A stretch of 64,000 nucleotides of DNA from Microcella alkalica (GCF_014137945.1 NZ_JACGWX010000001.1:310001-374000), one strand, 5' to 3'. Positions 8,592-17,772 are shown, counted from the first letter of the stretch. The notes: generated by a model not told the origin, from the sequence alone. Program-made: numbers and translations.

Positions 8592-9341
8592 TCAGCCCTG
8601 GATTGCCGAGGGAGGCGTCGATCCGGAGGACGAGCCGAGCTTGAGCGCGGCGAGGCGCGCCTCGATCTCCGCGGACTCGCTCGCGTCCTCCAGGCTCTCG
8701 AACTGAGCGTCGAGGCTCGAGGAGGCGAGCTCCTGCTGGCCCATGACCCGAGCCTCCTCGCGGCGCACCTTCTCCTCGAAGCGGCCGAGCTCGCTCGTTG
8801 GGTCGAGGATGTCGATGCTCTTCACGGCGTCGAGCACCTGCGACTGCGCGTCGGCGATCTTCGAGCGGGCGACGAGCTCGTCGCGCTTCGCCCCCAGCTC
8901 GCCCAGCTTGCCGCGCATCTGCTCGAGGCCCGTCTTGAGCTTCGCGACGATCTCGGTCTGCGCCTCGATCGTGGGCTCGGCGCCCTTCGCCTCGTTCTCG
9001 GCGCCGAGCTGACGGCCGAGCGCGACCTTCGCGAGAGTGTCGAACCTGTCGGCGTCGGCGGCGTTGCCGCTCGCGCGCAGCTCATCGGCCTTCGCACTCG
9101 CGGCCGCGGCCTTGCGACCCCAGTCCTGCGCCGCTGCGACGTCCTCCGCGTGATCCTGCTCGAGCAGCCGCAGGTTGCCGATCGTCTGGGCGATCGCGGC
9201 CTCCGCCTCCTGGATGCTCGCGGAGTAGTCGCGCACCATCTGGTCGAGCATCTTCTGCGGGTCCTCCGCCGAATCGAGCAGAGCGTTGATGTTCGCTCGG
9301 GCGAGCTGGGCGATGCGTCCGAAGATCGATTGCTTCGTCAT
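8592..9341 (-). CDS. pspA: PspA/IM30 family envelope-stress protein
   Basis: A 249-residue, almost entirely coiled-coil protein. The N-terminus MTKQSIFGRIAQLARANIN is the amphipathic membrane-binding helix of PspA/Vipp1/IM30, followed by the diagnostic LLDSAEDPQKMLDQMVRDY. Members form ESCRT-III-like assemblies on the inner membrane and preserve the proton gradient under stress. ATG at 9341 follows an AGAAAGG Shine-Dalgarno; longer frames are shadows of the neighbour. It sits 73 bases downstream of the TPM-domain gene on the same strand, a pairing common in actinobacteria, so both are likely transcribed together. Confidence 0.93.
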   Translation of the reverse strand: MTKQSIFGRIAQLARANINALLDSAEDPQKMLDQMVRDYSASIQEAEAAIAQTIGNLRLLEQDHAEDVAAAQDWGRKAAAASAKADELRASGNAADADRFDTLAKVALGRQLGAENEAKGAEPTIEAQTEIVAKLKTGLEQMRGKLGELGAKRDELVARSKIADAQSQVLDAVKSIDILDPTSELGRFEEKVRREEARVMGQQELASSSLDAQFESLEDASESAEIEARLAALKLGSSSGSTPPSAIQG

Positions 9342-9414
9342 GTGCGTGCTGCCTTTCTGTCGGGGATGCCCGTGATCGTGCGATCGGGGCGGGGGATGCC
9401 GTGAGGGGAGCGGG

Positions 9415-11511
9415 TCAGAAGCGACCGCCTCCGCTGCGTCGCCCGCCCGAGCGCACACCGCCGAAGCTGCCGCCTCCCGAGCGCCGGGACGAGCCGAACG
9501 TCGGGGAGCCGCCGCCGAATCCACCGGGGAACCCGCCGCGGGAGGGCCCGCCGAAGCCGCCGCGCGAGACGCCTCCGCTGAGGAGTCCGCCCAGGAGCCC
9601 GCCGATGATCGCCTCCCCGAGGCCGCCCCCCGATCGTCCTCCGCCCAGCAGCCCGCCAGGGAAGCCGGGAAGGCCGACGGGCGCACCGCCGGTCATGGTG
9701 GACGAGACGTCGGCCTCGGCCTGGCGCAGCGCCTGCGCCGCGAGCTCCGCCGCGCGCTGCGCGGCCTGCAGCGACTGCTCCGGCTGGTCGGCGGGAGAGC
9801 GCACCGCGGCATCGAGCTGCGCCTGCGCCTCCGCAAGGGCGGAGCGCGCGCTCGCGCCGACACCGCCGCGATGCGCTGTGATGTACTCGGCCGCGCTCAG
9901 GATGCGGCTGCGGGCGGCGGCTAGGGTTCGGTCGAGGGCCCCGGCCGCGGCCTGACGGCGCTCGCCGATCTCCCGCGCCGATGCGAGCGCCTCATCGAGT
10001 CGGCGGTCGGCGACGACGAGGGCCTGAAGAGCGTCGACGGGGTCGGACTCGCCGCCTTCGCTGGCGGCCAGTGCCGCCTCGGCGCTCGACGCGGCCGAGC
10101 GCACCGTCGGGTCGTCGGGCAGAGCGGAAGCCGCCTGGAGTCCGGAGCGCAGGTCGTCGCGCTGGGCCTGGAGATCCGTGCGCGCCTCGACGAGCTCGGC
10201 AGCGAGGCGGTCGATCGCGTCGAGGGAGCCGCGCAGCTGCGCGACGGCGAGCTGGCCGGCGCGGACGGCGACCGCGGCCTCGCCCGTCGCGCCGGCTGTC
10301 GACTTCGCCTCGGCGTCCAGGATTTCCTCGCGGATGAGGGCGAGCAGTCGGGCGGTCTGCGCAGGAGTGTCGGCGATCGCCGCGATGGCGTCGCGCGCGT
10401 ACTCGTCCTGCAGTCGGCCCACCGTCGTGGTCGCCATCGCTGCGCGCGCCTCGAGCTCTTCCTCGGTCGCGGTGAGCGCGGCGAGCGCGTCGGGCAGCGA
10501 CTGCTCGACATCGCGAAGGGCGTCGAAAGCCTCCTCCTGCTCCTCGAGCAGGTCGTCTGCCTCGTCCAGGAGCGCACCGATCTGCTCGAGTGCGGCACGG
10601 CGATCGGGCTCGGCGTCGGGCTGGGCATCGCCCAGAGTGCGTCGAAGGCGGAATGCCTCGGCGACGCGTTCCCGAGCGGCGTCGAGCGCGGCACGGAAGC
10701 CCGCAACCGTCTCGCCCCCGAACTGGGCCTCGGCGAACCCGAGCTCCTGCTCGCTCGTCGTGAGCGCGTCGTCGAGCTGCACGAGCCGGCGAGCGGCATC
10801 GCGATCGAGCTCGTCGATCGAGGGCTCGGGCGGGCCCGCGATATCGGGGCGCTCGCCGCCGCCGCCGCTGCGGGAGCCGCGTCGCGCTCGCATCACGATC
10901 CACACGAGGAGCGCGATGACGGCCAGTCCCGCGATGATCGCGATGAACGGGATGCCGCCGCTCGAGGCGTCCTCGCCTCCCGCGCTCTCGCCGCCGGAGC
11001 CGCCGCCCGCCGGGCTCTCGCCGCCGAGAGCGTCGGCGTAGGCGACGATCGCGTCGGCGAATCGGTCGTCGCGAAGAGCCGGGATGAGTCGATCGACCTC
11101 GGCGCGCTCGGCGACCGAGGGGTCGACCGGCCAGTCGGGCCCGTAGGAGAACGCGTAGGCGCGTTCGTCGACCGAGATCGCGAGCAGGGTGTCGCGGTCG
11201 CCGAGGGAGGAGAGCACGGCCGACTGCTCCGCCCAGTCGAAGCTGTCGGCAGCGCCGTCGAACCGGTCGGTGACGACGACGAAGAGACCGGCGCCGGTCT
11301 GATCGAATAGCTCGTCGAGCGCGCGCTCGACCCGGGCGGTGTCGCCGCTCAGAGCGCCCGCCGCGTCAAGCACGTAGGCGCCGTCGAGATCGAGGGGCTC
11401 GGATGCCGCCGCCGGCACCGCGACGCCGATCGCCACGGCGATGCCGGCGGTCGCGATCGCGGCTCCCGTCACGAGCCGTGCACGCCTGAGCGACCGGCCG
11501 ATCGCACTCAT
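9415..11511 (-). CDS. TPM domain-containing membrane protein with coiled coil and Gly-rich tail
   Basis: A 698-residue protein: signal peptide (residues 1-36, ending AAAS), TPM phosphatase-like domain (about 40-165), Gly/Ser linker, one membrane segment (FIAIIAGLAVIALLVWIVM, about 185-205) followed by RRGSRSGG, a long alpha-helical coiled coil (about 225-590), and a tail dominated by GG, SGG and FGG repeats ending GRRSGGGRF. TPM domains occur in photosystem II repair and envelope-maintenance proteins. The ATG has an AGGAG Shine-Dalgarno, and TAGACT at 11572-11577 may be its -10. With pspA downstream, a role in membrane stress is likely (inference). Confidence 0.88.
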   Translation of the reverse strand: MSAIGRSLRRARLVTGAAIATAGIAVAIGVAVPAAASEPLDLDGAYVLDAAGALSGDTARVERALDELFDQTGAGLFVVVTDRFDGAADSFDWAEQSAVLSSLGDRDTLLAISVDERAYAFSYGPDWPVDPSVAERAEVDRLIPALRDDRFADAIVAYADALGGESPAGGGSGGESAGGEDASSGGIPFIAIIAGLAVIALLVWIVMRARRGSRSGGGGERPDIAGPPEPSIDELDRDAARRLVQLDDALTTSEQELGFAEAQFGGETVAGFRAALDAARERVAEAFRLRRTLGDAQPDAEPDRRAALEQIGALLDEADDLLEEQEEAFDALRDVEQSLPDALAALTATEEELEARAAMATTTVGRLQDEYARDAIAAIADTPAQTARLLALIREEILDAEAKSTAGATGEAAVAVRAGQLAVAQLRGSLDAIDRLAAELVEARTDLQAQRDDLRSGLQAASALPDDPTVRSAASSAEAALAASEGGESDPVDALQALVVADRRLDEALASAREIGERRQAAAGALDRTLAAARSRILSAAEYITAHRGGVGASARSALAEAQAQLDAAVRSPADQPEQSLQAAQRAAELAAQALRQAEADVSSTMTGGAPVGLPGFPGGLLGGGRSGGGLGEAIIGGLLGGLLSGGVSRGGFGGPSRGGFPGGFGGGSPTFGSSRRSGGGSFGGVRSGGRRSGGGRF

Positions 11512-11582
11512 GGTTCTCCTCCGACTCGCCCTCGCGGCCCCGTTCCTCCGGGGCGCCGATGGTGCCGGAGAGTCTAGCGATG

Positions 11583-11602
11583 CTCGACGTCGCGGCGTCG
11601 AG
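11583..11602. terminator. Hairpin downstream of pckG
   Basis: A perfect 7-bp stem (CTCGACG at 11583-11589, CGTCGAG at 11596-11602) with a 6-base loop lies just past the pckG stop on the minus strand. There is no T tract, as is usual for terminators in such GC-rich genomes. Confidence 0.35.
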
Positions 11603-11623
11603 AGCGCTCAGCGTCCTGACGGC

Positions 11624-13483
11624 TCAGTCGGCGAGTCGGCGGCGCAGCAGGTCCAGCTGTCGGTCGAGCTCCGCGGGCAGCCGGTCGCCGAAGGTCGCGA
11701 AGAACCCCTCGATGTCGTCGGCCTCTGCGAGCAGGGCGCCCTTGTCCTGGGCGAAGAGCTCGCGCACGCGGTCCTCGCTCAGGTCGAGGCCGTCGAGGTT
11801 GAGTCCGTCGGCGGTCGGGATGGATCCGAGCGGGGAGTCCTCGGCGCACGCGGTGCCGTCGAGCCGTTCGACCATCCACTGGAGGACGCGCGCGTTCTCG
11901 CCGAAGCCCGGCCAGAGGAAGGAGCCGTCGGCTCCCTTGCGGAACCAGTTGACCTGGAATACGCGCGGCACGCGGGCGGAGCGGCGCAGGCGACGACCGA
12001 AGTCGAGCCAGTGAGCGAAGTAGTCGCCCATGTTGTAGCCGCAGAAGGGCAGCATCGCGAACGGGTCGCGACGCAGCTCGCCCACAGTGCCTTCGGCGGC
12101 CGCCGTCTGCTCGGATGCGATCGTGGCGCCCAGGAAAACGCCATGATCCCAGTCGCGCGCCTCTACCACCAAGGGCACGTTCGTCGCTCGGCGGCCGCCG
12201 AAGATGATGGCGTCGATGACGACGCCCTCCGGGTCCTCCCATGTGCTCGCGATGGACGGGCACTGACGGGCGGACACGGTGAATCGGGAGTTGGGGTGCG
12301 CGGCCGGGACACCGGACTCGGGGGTCCAGGCGTTGCCGCGCCAGTCGATCAGGCGCGCGGGCGGCGCGGAGGTCATGCCCTCCCACCACACATCGCCGTC
12401 CTCGGTCTTGGCGACGTTCGTGAAGACGGTGTTCCCCCAGAGGGTGTCCATCGCCGTCGGGTTGGTCGTCGCACTCGTGCCGGGCGCGACGCCGAAGAAG
12501 CCCGCCTCCGGGTTGATCGCGCGCAGGCGGCCATCGGCACCGATGCGCAGCCAGGCGATGTCATCGCCGATCGTCTCGACGGTCCAGCCCGGGATGCTCG
12601 GCGAGAGCATCGCGAGGTTGGTCTTGCCGCACGCGCTCGGGAAGGCGGCGGCCAGGTGGTAGGCGCGGCCGGTGGGCGCGGTCACCTTGATGATCAGCAT
12701 GTGCTCGGCGAGCCAGCCCTCGTCGCGCGCCTGGACGGAGGCGATGCGGAGCGCGAAGGCCTTCTTGGCGAGGATCGCATTGCCGCCGTAGGCCGAGCCG
12801 TAGGAGAAGATCTCGCGCGTCTCGGGGAAGTGCACGATGTACTTCGTGTCGTTGCAGGGCCAGGCGGCGTCCTTCTCGCCCGGGGCGAGCGGGGCGCCCA
12901 CGCTGTGGATCGCGGGTACCCACTCGGCTCCCGCCGCGATCGCGTCAAGGGCCGCGGTGCCCATCCGGGTCATCGTCCCGGTGCTGACGACGACGTAGGG
13001 GGAGTCGGTGACCTGCACGCCGAGCTTCGCCATGGGCGAGCCGATCGGGCCCATCGAGAAGGGCATGACGTACATCGTGCGCCCGCGCATCGAGCCGCGG
13101 AGGAGGTCGGTGACCTCGGCGCGCATGCGCACCGGGTCCGCCCAGTTGTTGGTCGGGCCGGCGTCGATCTGCTCCGCCGAGCAGATGAAGGTGCGCGACT
13201 CGAGACGGGCGACGTCCGCCTCGTGCGAGCGGGCGAGGAAGGAGTAGGGGCGCAGTTCGGGGTTCAGCTGCTCGATCGTGCCGTTGGAGACGAGGAGCTG
13301 CAGAAGCTCGTGGCGCTCGCGCGTCGACCCGTCGCACCAGTGGATGTCCGCGGGCTGCATCAGCTCCGCGAGCTCGGCGACCCAGGCGGAGACGTCGGCG
13401 GGGCGCTCGGCGTCGGCGCCGGGGGAGACTGACTGAGCCGCCTCGAGGGTTGAATCGGTGCGCGGGTGGTCGAGCAGCGTCAT
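11624..13483 (-). CDS. pckG: Phosphoenolpyruvate carboxykinase (GTP)
   Basis: A 619-residue GTP-dependent PEPCK, normal length for the family. It converts oxaloacetate and GTP to phosphoenolpyruvate, CO2 and GDP, the entry step of gluconeogenesis, or works anaplerotically. The P-loop with its reactive cysteine is [13 protein letters not shown] (about residues 277-289); conserved [29 protein letters not shown] and [19 protein letters not shown] segments are present. The start is preceded by GGAGAG. It is divergent from ramB, and the 116-base gap contains GATAAT (13547-13552 on the minus strand) as a likely pckG -10. Control by RamB in response to carbon source is a reasonable inference. Confidence 0.96.
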   Translation of the reverse strand: MTLLDHPRTDSTLEAAQSVSPGADAERPADVSAWVAELAELMQPADIHWCDGSTRERHELLQLLVSNGTIEQLNPELRPYSFLARSHEADVARLESRTFICSAEQIDAGPTNNWADPVRMRAEVTDLLRGSMRGRTMYVMPFSMGPIGSPMAKLGVQVTDSPYVVVSTGTMTRMGTAALDAIAAGAEWVPAIHSVGAPLAPGEKDAAWPCNDTKYIVHFPETREIFSYGSAYGGNAILAKKAFALRIASVQARDEGWLAEHMLIIKVTAPTGRAYHLAAAFPSACGKTNLAMLSPSIPGWTVETIGDDIAWLRIGADGRLRAINPEAGFFGVAPGTSATTNPTAMDTLWGNTVFTNVAKTEDGDVWWEGMTSAPPARLIDWRGNAWTPESGVPAAHPNSRFTVSARQCPSIASTWEDPEGVVIDAIIFGGRRATNVPLVVEARDWDHGVFLGATIASEQTAAAEGTVGELRRDPFAMLPFCGYNMGDYFAHWLDFGRRLRRSARVPRVFQVNWFRKGADGSFLWPGFGENARVLQWMVERLDGTACAEDSPLGSIPTADGLNLDGLDLSEDRVRELFAQDKGALLAEADDIEGFFATFGDRLPAELDRQLDLLRRRLAD

Positions 13484-13564
13484 GATCGTCTCTCCGTCCT
13501 GGGAAGAAATCCCTGTTACGCCAATGATGTCGCTCCGTAGACGGCGATTATCCGAAGCCCTGCG

Positions 13565-13593
13565 TTAAAGAACCGCCGATCTTTCGCTATTGT
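13565..13593 (+). promoter_or_regulatory. ramB promoter with internal palindrome
   Basis: TTAAAG (13565-13570), a 17-base spacer and TATTGT (13588-13593) lie so that transcription would begin at the ramB ATG (13600), giving a leaderless mRNA. An inverted repeat, AAAGA at 13567-13571 and TCTTT at 13580-13584, falls over the -35 and spacer. It is a candidate operator for RamB autoregulation and for divergent pckG control. Confidence 0.4.
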
Positions 13594-13599
13594 CAAGGC

Positions 13600-15039
13600 A
13601 TGAGCGACCTTGTCACCCTCGGCCAGCGCATCCGTCACTTCCGCTCGGCCACCGGGCTCACCCTCGACCAGCTGGGCGAGCTCGTTGGCGTCGCAGGTAG
13701 CCAGCTCTCCCTCATGGAGAACGGTCGCCGCGAGCCGCGCATCACCCTGCTCACGGCGATCGCCGACGCGCTCGGCGTCGCGCTCTCGGATCTCCTGGAG
13801 GAGACGCCGCCCTCCCATCGCGCGGCGCTCGAGATCGAGCTCGAGCGGGCGCAGCGCTCGGCCCTCTACGCATCGCTCGGCCTTCCCGCCGTGCGCGCAT
13901 CACGGTCGATGAGCGATGAGGTGCTCGAGGCGCTCGTCGGCCTGCATCGCGAGCTCGTCGAGCGCGAGCGCCAGACGATCGCGACGCCGGAGGAGGCCCG
14001 CCGCGCCAACACCGAGCTGAGGCACCGCATGCGCACGCTCGACAACTACCTGCCGGACATCGAGGAGCTCGCGGAGCGCACGGTGCGCGACACGGGCCAC
14101 ACCACCGGAGCGCTCACGCACCGCGAGGTCGGCCTCATGGCGAAGAAGCTCGGCTTCGAGCTCGTGCACGTCGGCGACCTCCCGCATTCGGCGCGCTCGG
14201 TCATCGACCTCGAGAACGGCCGCATCTACCTCCCTCCCGCCTCCATCCCCGGCGGCCACGGCCTCCGCTCGATGGCCCTGCAGGCGATCGCGCACCGGCT
14301 CCTCAGCCACGAGGTGCCGAGCACCTATGCCGAGTTCCTCCGCCAGAGGCTCGAGATCAACTACTTCGCCGCAGCGTGCCTCATGCCCCGCGAGCAGTCG
14401 GTGGCCTTCCTCGCGCAGGCCAAGGCCGACCGCAACATCGCGGTCGAGGACTTCCGGGACGCCTTTGGCGTGACGCACGAGGCGGCCGCGCTGCGGCTGA
14501 CGAATCTCGCTACCTCGCACCTCGATCTCACGCTGCACTTCCTGCGCGTGGGCGACGACGGCGCCGTCTACAAGGCCTACGAGAACGATGGGCTCCGCCT
14601 GCCCGTCGACGTCACCGGCTCGGTCGAGGGTCAGCTCGTGTGCCGGCACTGGAGCGCCCGCGTCGCCTTCACGCGGACCAACAGGACGACCGAGTTCTAC
14701 CAGTACACAGACACTCCCGAGGGCACGTACTGGGAGTCGACGCAGACCGGCACGAGCGCGAGCGACGAGTTCTCGATAACCGTCGGCGTGCCGTTCGCGC
14801 AGTCGAAGTGGTTCCGCGGACGGGAGACGACCAACCGCAGCGTGTCGACCTGCCCCGACCCTGCCTGCTGCAGGCGGCCCTCCGGCGACCTCGCGAGCCG
14901 GTGGCGGGGCAAGGCGTGGACGAGCGCGAAGCTCCACGCGCACATCCTCTCGCCTCTGCCCAGCGGCACCTTCCCCGGCGTCGACGATCAGGAGCTCTAC
15001 CGCTTCCTCGAGACGCACGCCGAGCGCGTCGACGACTGA
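13600..15039 (+). CDS. ramB: RamB/ScfR-type XRE transcriptional regulator
   Basis: A 479-residue regulator. Residues about 9-64 are an XRE helix-turn-helix (LTLDQLGELVGVAGSQLSLMENG). A central IrrE/ImmA-like domain carries HRLLSHEVPSTYAEFLRQRL and NYFAAACLMP, and the C-terminal third has a Cys-rich short-chain-fatty-acid regulator domain (STCPDPACCRRP). In Corynebacterium glutamicum, RamB represses acetate and glyoxylate-cycle genes. Its position divergent to pckG suggests control of the C3/C4 node here. No Shine-Dalgarno is present and the start seems leaderless. The symbol rests on domain architecture and context. Confidence 0.85.
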   Translation: MSDLVTLGQRIRHFRSATGLTLDQLGELVGVAGSQLSLMENGRREPRITLLTAIADALGVALSDLLEETPPSHRAALEIELERAQRSALYASLGLPAVRASRSMSDEVLEALVGLHRELVERERQTIATPEEARRANTELRHRMRTLDNYLPDIEELAERTVRDTGHTTGALTHREVGLMAKKLGFELVHVGDLPHSARSVIDLENGRIYLPPASIPGGHGLRSMALQAIAHRLLSHEVPSTYAEFLRQRLEINYFAAACLMPREQSVAFLAQAKADRNIAVEDFRDAFGVTHEAAALRLTNLATSHLDLTLHFLRVGDDGAVYKAYENDGLRLPVDVTGSVEGQLVCRHWSARVAFTRTNRTTEFYQYTDTPEGTYWESTQTGTSASDEFSITVGVPFAQSKWFRGRETTNRSVSTCPDPACCRRPSGDLASRWRGKAWTSAKLHAHILSPLPSGTFPGVDDQELYRFLETHAERVDD

Positions 15040-15060
15040 GCTCAGAGTCGGCGGGCGCCG

Positions 15061-16281
15061 TCAGCGCTCGAGAGTCGGGGCGGACGTCACGCCCTGCGCC
15101 GCGTCGGCGGCGCCCTTGGGAAGACGGCGGACGGACGCGCGCCGACGGCGCCGCAGCGTCATCGAGCGCATCTCGTCCATCTTCCCGAAGCACAGGAGGC
15201 GGTCCTCCGCCTGCAGATCCTGCCGAGCGCGAGGGTTGGGGATGACGGTCGTTCCGCGATTCAGGGTCAGCACCGTGATGTCGCGATCGAGGATGCCCGA
15301 CTCGCCGAGGGTCTTGCCGACGATGTCAGCACCGGCGTGCACGACGAGCTCCGCGACGCCGTAGCCCGTCGACACGGCGAGCCTCTGGCGCACGTCGATG
15401 TCCGGGAACGCGACCTCGTGCGCGATGTAGTCGATGATCGCGCCGGCGACGTCGAGCGTCGTCGCCCGTTCGATGCCCTCGAGGCCGGGGGAGGAGTTGA
15501 CTTCCATGACGAGGGGTCCGTCGTTGCCCTCCAGCATGTCGACGCCCGCGACGCGCAGCCCCATGATCTGCGCGGATCGAACGGCCGCGCGCTCGTACTC
15601 CGGAGTCAGCGACACCGCCTCGACCGACCCGCCGCGGTGGACGTTCGATCGGAACTCGTCGCCCTCGGCCGTGCGTCGCATGGCCGCGACGACGCGGTCA
15701 CCGACGACGAGGGCGCGGATGTCGCGCCCTCGGCTCTCGGAGATGAACTGCTGGATGAGGACGTTCTGGTTCGTCGAGTGCAGCGTCTCGATGATGGCCT
15801 CGGCGACCTTCGCCTGGGGGGCGAGGATCACGCCGATGCCCTGCGTGCCCTCGAGGAGCTTGATGACGACGGGAGCACCACCGACGCGCTCGATCGCGGG
15901 GCGCACGTCGGCGCGGTTGCGCACGAACGCGGTCGCGGGCATCCCGATGCCGTGTCGGCTGAGGATCTGCGTGGCCCGCAGCTTGTCGCGGGCGTTGCTG
16001 ATTCCGTTGGAGGTGTTGGGCGTGAAGACGTCCATCTGCTCGAACTGGCGCACGACGGCCGTGCCGAAGTAGGTGATCGAATTGCCGATGCGCGGCAGAA
16101 TCGCGTCGTACGTCGACAGCGGGCGGCCGCGGTAGTTCAGGTCGGGCTCCGGCCCCGTGAGGTCGACGGCGAAGCGGAGAGTGTTGAGGACCTTCACGCG
16201 GTGGCCGCGCTGCTCGGCGGCGGCGCGGAGCCGCTGCGTCGAATACGAGTGCGGGGCACGCGAGAGGATGGCGATTTTCAT
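15061..16281 (-). CDS. rimK: RimK-type glutamate ligase fused to an RCK_C (TrkA-C) domain
   Basis: A 406-residue ATP-grasp ligase. The N-terminal MKIAILSRAPHSYSTQRL, ATP-binding VIKLLEGTQGIGVILA and the metal-binding end VMEVNSSPGLEGIE are characteristic of RimK, which adds glutamates to the C-terminus of ribosomal protein S6. After residue about 300 a second domain follows: AELVVHAGADIVGKTLGESG ... NRGTTVIPNPRARQDLQAEDRLLCFG, a clear RCK_C/TrkA-C fold normally found in K+ channel regulators, where it binds small ligands. A basic tail RRRRRASVRR ends the protein. ATG at 16281 begins the conserved fold. It is divergent from the RimB-like gene with only 25 bases between starts. Confidence 0.88.
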   Translation of the reverse strand: MKIAILSRAPHSYSTQRLRAAAEQRGHRVKVLNTLRFAVDLTGPEPDLNYRGRPLSTYDAILPRIGNSITYFGTAVVRQFEQMDVFTPNTSNGISNARDKLRATQILSRHGIGMPATAFVRNRADVRPAIERVGGAPVVIKLLEGTQGIGVILAPQAKVAEAIIETLHSTNQNVLIQQFISESRGRDIRALVVGDRVVAAMRRTAEGDEFRSNVHRGGSVEAVSLTPEYERAAVRSAQIMGLRVAGVDMLEGNDGPLVMEVNSSPGLEGIERATTLDVAGAIIDYIAHEVAFPDIDVRQRLAVSTGYGVAELVVHAGADIVGKTLGESGILDRDITVLTLNRGTTVIPNPRARQDLQAEDRLLCFGKMDEMRSMTLRRRRRASVRRLPKGAADAAQGVTSAPTLER

Positions 16282-16306
16282 GGAGCGCCCCTGACAAGAT
16301 GAGGGT

Positions 16307-16783
16307 GTGACGGAGTCCGCCCATTCAATCACCATCGTCGGATGGCGAGAGTGGATCGCCCTGCCCGGCGCCGGCATCCCCTGGATCAAGGCGAAGCTCG
16401 ATACGGGAGCCCGCACGTCCTCGGTGCACGCCTACGACGTCGAGCTCGTCGGCGAGGGCGATGACGAGCGGGTGCGATTCCGGATCCGCCCCTGGCAGGA
16501 GTCCGCCGACGACGCCGTGGTCGTCGAGTGCCCCGTGCACGATCGGCGGAGCGTGCGCAGCTCCTCCGGGCACGTGGAGGAGCGGCTCGTCGTCCTCATG
16601 GACATCGCGATCATGGGCCGGCCCGTGACGACCGAGGTCACGCTCAGCAATCGCGACACGATGGGATTCAGGATGCTCATCGGCCGTCAGGCGCTGCGCC
16701 ACGGCTTCGTGGTCGACTCGGCCCGGTCGTTCCTCGGCGGCCGCGCGCCCAGAGAGGTGCGCCGCGCCAACCGCGGTCGCTGA
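16307..16783 (+). CDS. RimB-like retropepsin-type aspartic peptidase (PF05618)
   Basis: A 158-residue protein of the family once called ATP-dependent zinc protease, now seen as retropepsin-like. The active-site Asp is D32 in KLDTGARTSSVHA, and the second half has EVTLSNRDTMGFRMLIGRQAL, the flap and C-terminal features of the fold. In Pseudomonas and E. coli such RimB proteins process glutamylated S6 made by RimK, so the divergent rimK here is strong context. GTG start with CAAGAT six bases upstream. A tRNA gene follows on the opposite strand. Confidence 0.85.
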   Translation: MTESAHSITIVGWREWIALPGAGIPWIKAKLDTGARTSSVHAYDVELVGEGDDERVRFRIRPWQESADDAVVVECPVHDRRSVRSSSGHVEERLVVLMDIAIMGRPVTTEVTLSNRDTMGFRMLIGRQALRHGFVVDSARSFLGGRAPREVRRANRGR

Positions 16784-16807
16784 CCGCCGAACAGAAGAGA
16801 TTGCTCG

Positions 16808-16880
16808 CGCCCCCGACAGGATTCGAACCTGCGGCCCTCAGTACCGGAAACTGATGCTCTATCCCCTGAGCTACGGAGGC
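16808..16880 (-). tRNA. tRNA-Arg (anticodon CCG)
   Basis: 73 nt on the minus strand. The 7-bp acceptor pairs GCCTCCG with CGGGGGC (one G-T), the anticodon stem TCAGT/ACTGA encloses the loop TTCCGGT giving anticodon CCG (reads CGG), and the T arm is GCAGG-TTCGAAT-CCTGT. CCA is not encoded. It lies about 2 kb from argS. Confidence 0.96.
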
Positions 16881-16934
16881 GAGAGTCAGCCTAGCGGGTT
16901 CCCCGCGGTGGTCGCGCCGTGCCAGCATGTGCCC

Positions 16935-17771
16935 ATGACGCCGGTGACGGTCCGCACCGCGCTCGTCCGCGAGGTCGGATGCGCGGTCGACGGGGTGCTC
17001 GGAGAGCCCGCGGCGCTCGTGCTGGCGATCGCCGTCGCCGACGGGGAGGGGCTGTCGCGATCGGAGCGCCTCCGCGTCGCGGTCGATGGCCGCGCGCTCG
17101 ACGTGGCCGAGCATCCCGGGCCCGTCGGGACCCGATGGCACACGGTCGACGCGCCCGCGGGGGTGCTCCGAGTCGAGTACGAGGCGATGGTTCGCGGGCG
17201 TGCTCGGCCGGCGACCGTGACGCCGCTCGAGCGGATACTCGACGTGCGCCCGAGCCGCTTCGTGCAGAGCGACATCCTTCCCGCGCTCGTTGACAGCGAG
17301 GTCGTGCGGGCCTTCGCCGATCTTCCGCCGCTCGACCGCCTCGGAGCGGTCAGGGAGGCGGTGAGCGGCGCTCTGGAGTACTCCTGGGGCTCCACGCGGC
17401 CGACCGACGGCCTCGCCGAGCCGCTCGAGGCGGGGGCGGGCGTGTGCCGTGACTTCGCGCATGTCGTCGCGGGTCTGCTGCGCGCGACCGACCTGCCGGC
17501 GCGCGTCGTGTCCGTCTACGCGCCCGGCCTCGATCCCATGGACTTCCACGCAGCCGTCGAGGTCGCGGTCGGCGATGAGTGGCTGCTCGTGGATGCGACC
17601 GGCCGAGCGCCGAGGAGGACGATGGTTCGCATCGCGACGGGGCGGGATGCCGCGGACACCGCGTTCCTCGCGAGCGACGGCTCGGCACTCGCCTTGACCG
17701 CTGTGCGGGTGCGGGCCGAGGCGAACGACCCGTCGCCGGAGCGGCCCTCCGAGCTCGTCGCGCTCGGCTAG
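16935..17771 (+). CDS. Transglutaminase-like cysteine peptidase family protein
   Basis: A 278-residue transglutaminase-like protein with an N-terminal beta domain (about 1-110) and the catalytic core: Cys171 in GVCRDFAH, His in MDFHAAVEV, and Asp in WLLVDAT. Members of this soluble bacterial group act as proteases or amidases more often than as cross-linkers. ATG at 16935 matches family starts; an upstream in-frame ATG at 16854 lies inside the tRNA. Its TAG stop lies inside the GCTAGG target of the adjacent IS remnant, and before insertion the same CTAG would also have ended the convergent lipoprotein gene. Confidence 0.87.
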   Translation: MTPVTVRTALVREVGCAVDGVLGEPAALVLAIAVADGEGLSRSERLRVAVDGRALDVAEHPGPVGTRWHTVDAPAGVLRVEYEAMVRGRARPATVTPLERILDVRPSRFVQSDILPALVDSEVVRAFADLPPLDRLGAVREAVSGALEYSWGSTRPTDGLAEPLEAGAGVCRDFAHVVAGLLRATDLPARVVSVYAPGLDPMDFHAAVEVAVGDEWLLVDATGRAPRRTMVRIATGRDAADTAFLASDGSALALTAVRVRAEANDPSPERPSELVALG

Positions 17772-17772
17772 G
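17767..17772. repeat. Left target-site duplication GCTAGG
   Basis: Identical to 18155-18160 on the other side of the IS remnant. It fits the NCTAGN target and 6-bp duplication described for IS481 elements, and contains the stop codon of the transglutaminase gene. Confidence 0.85.

Noticed and set aside
16854-16934. Extended start for the transglutaminase at 16854
   Set aside because: It lies within the tRNA-Arg gene on the other strand, and the protein family begins at ATG 16935.
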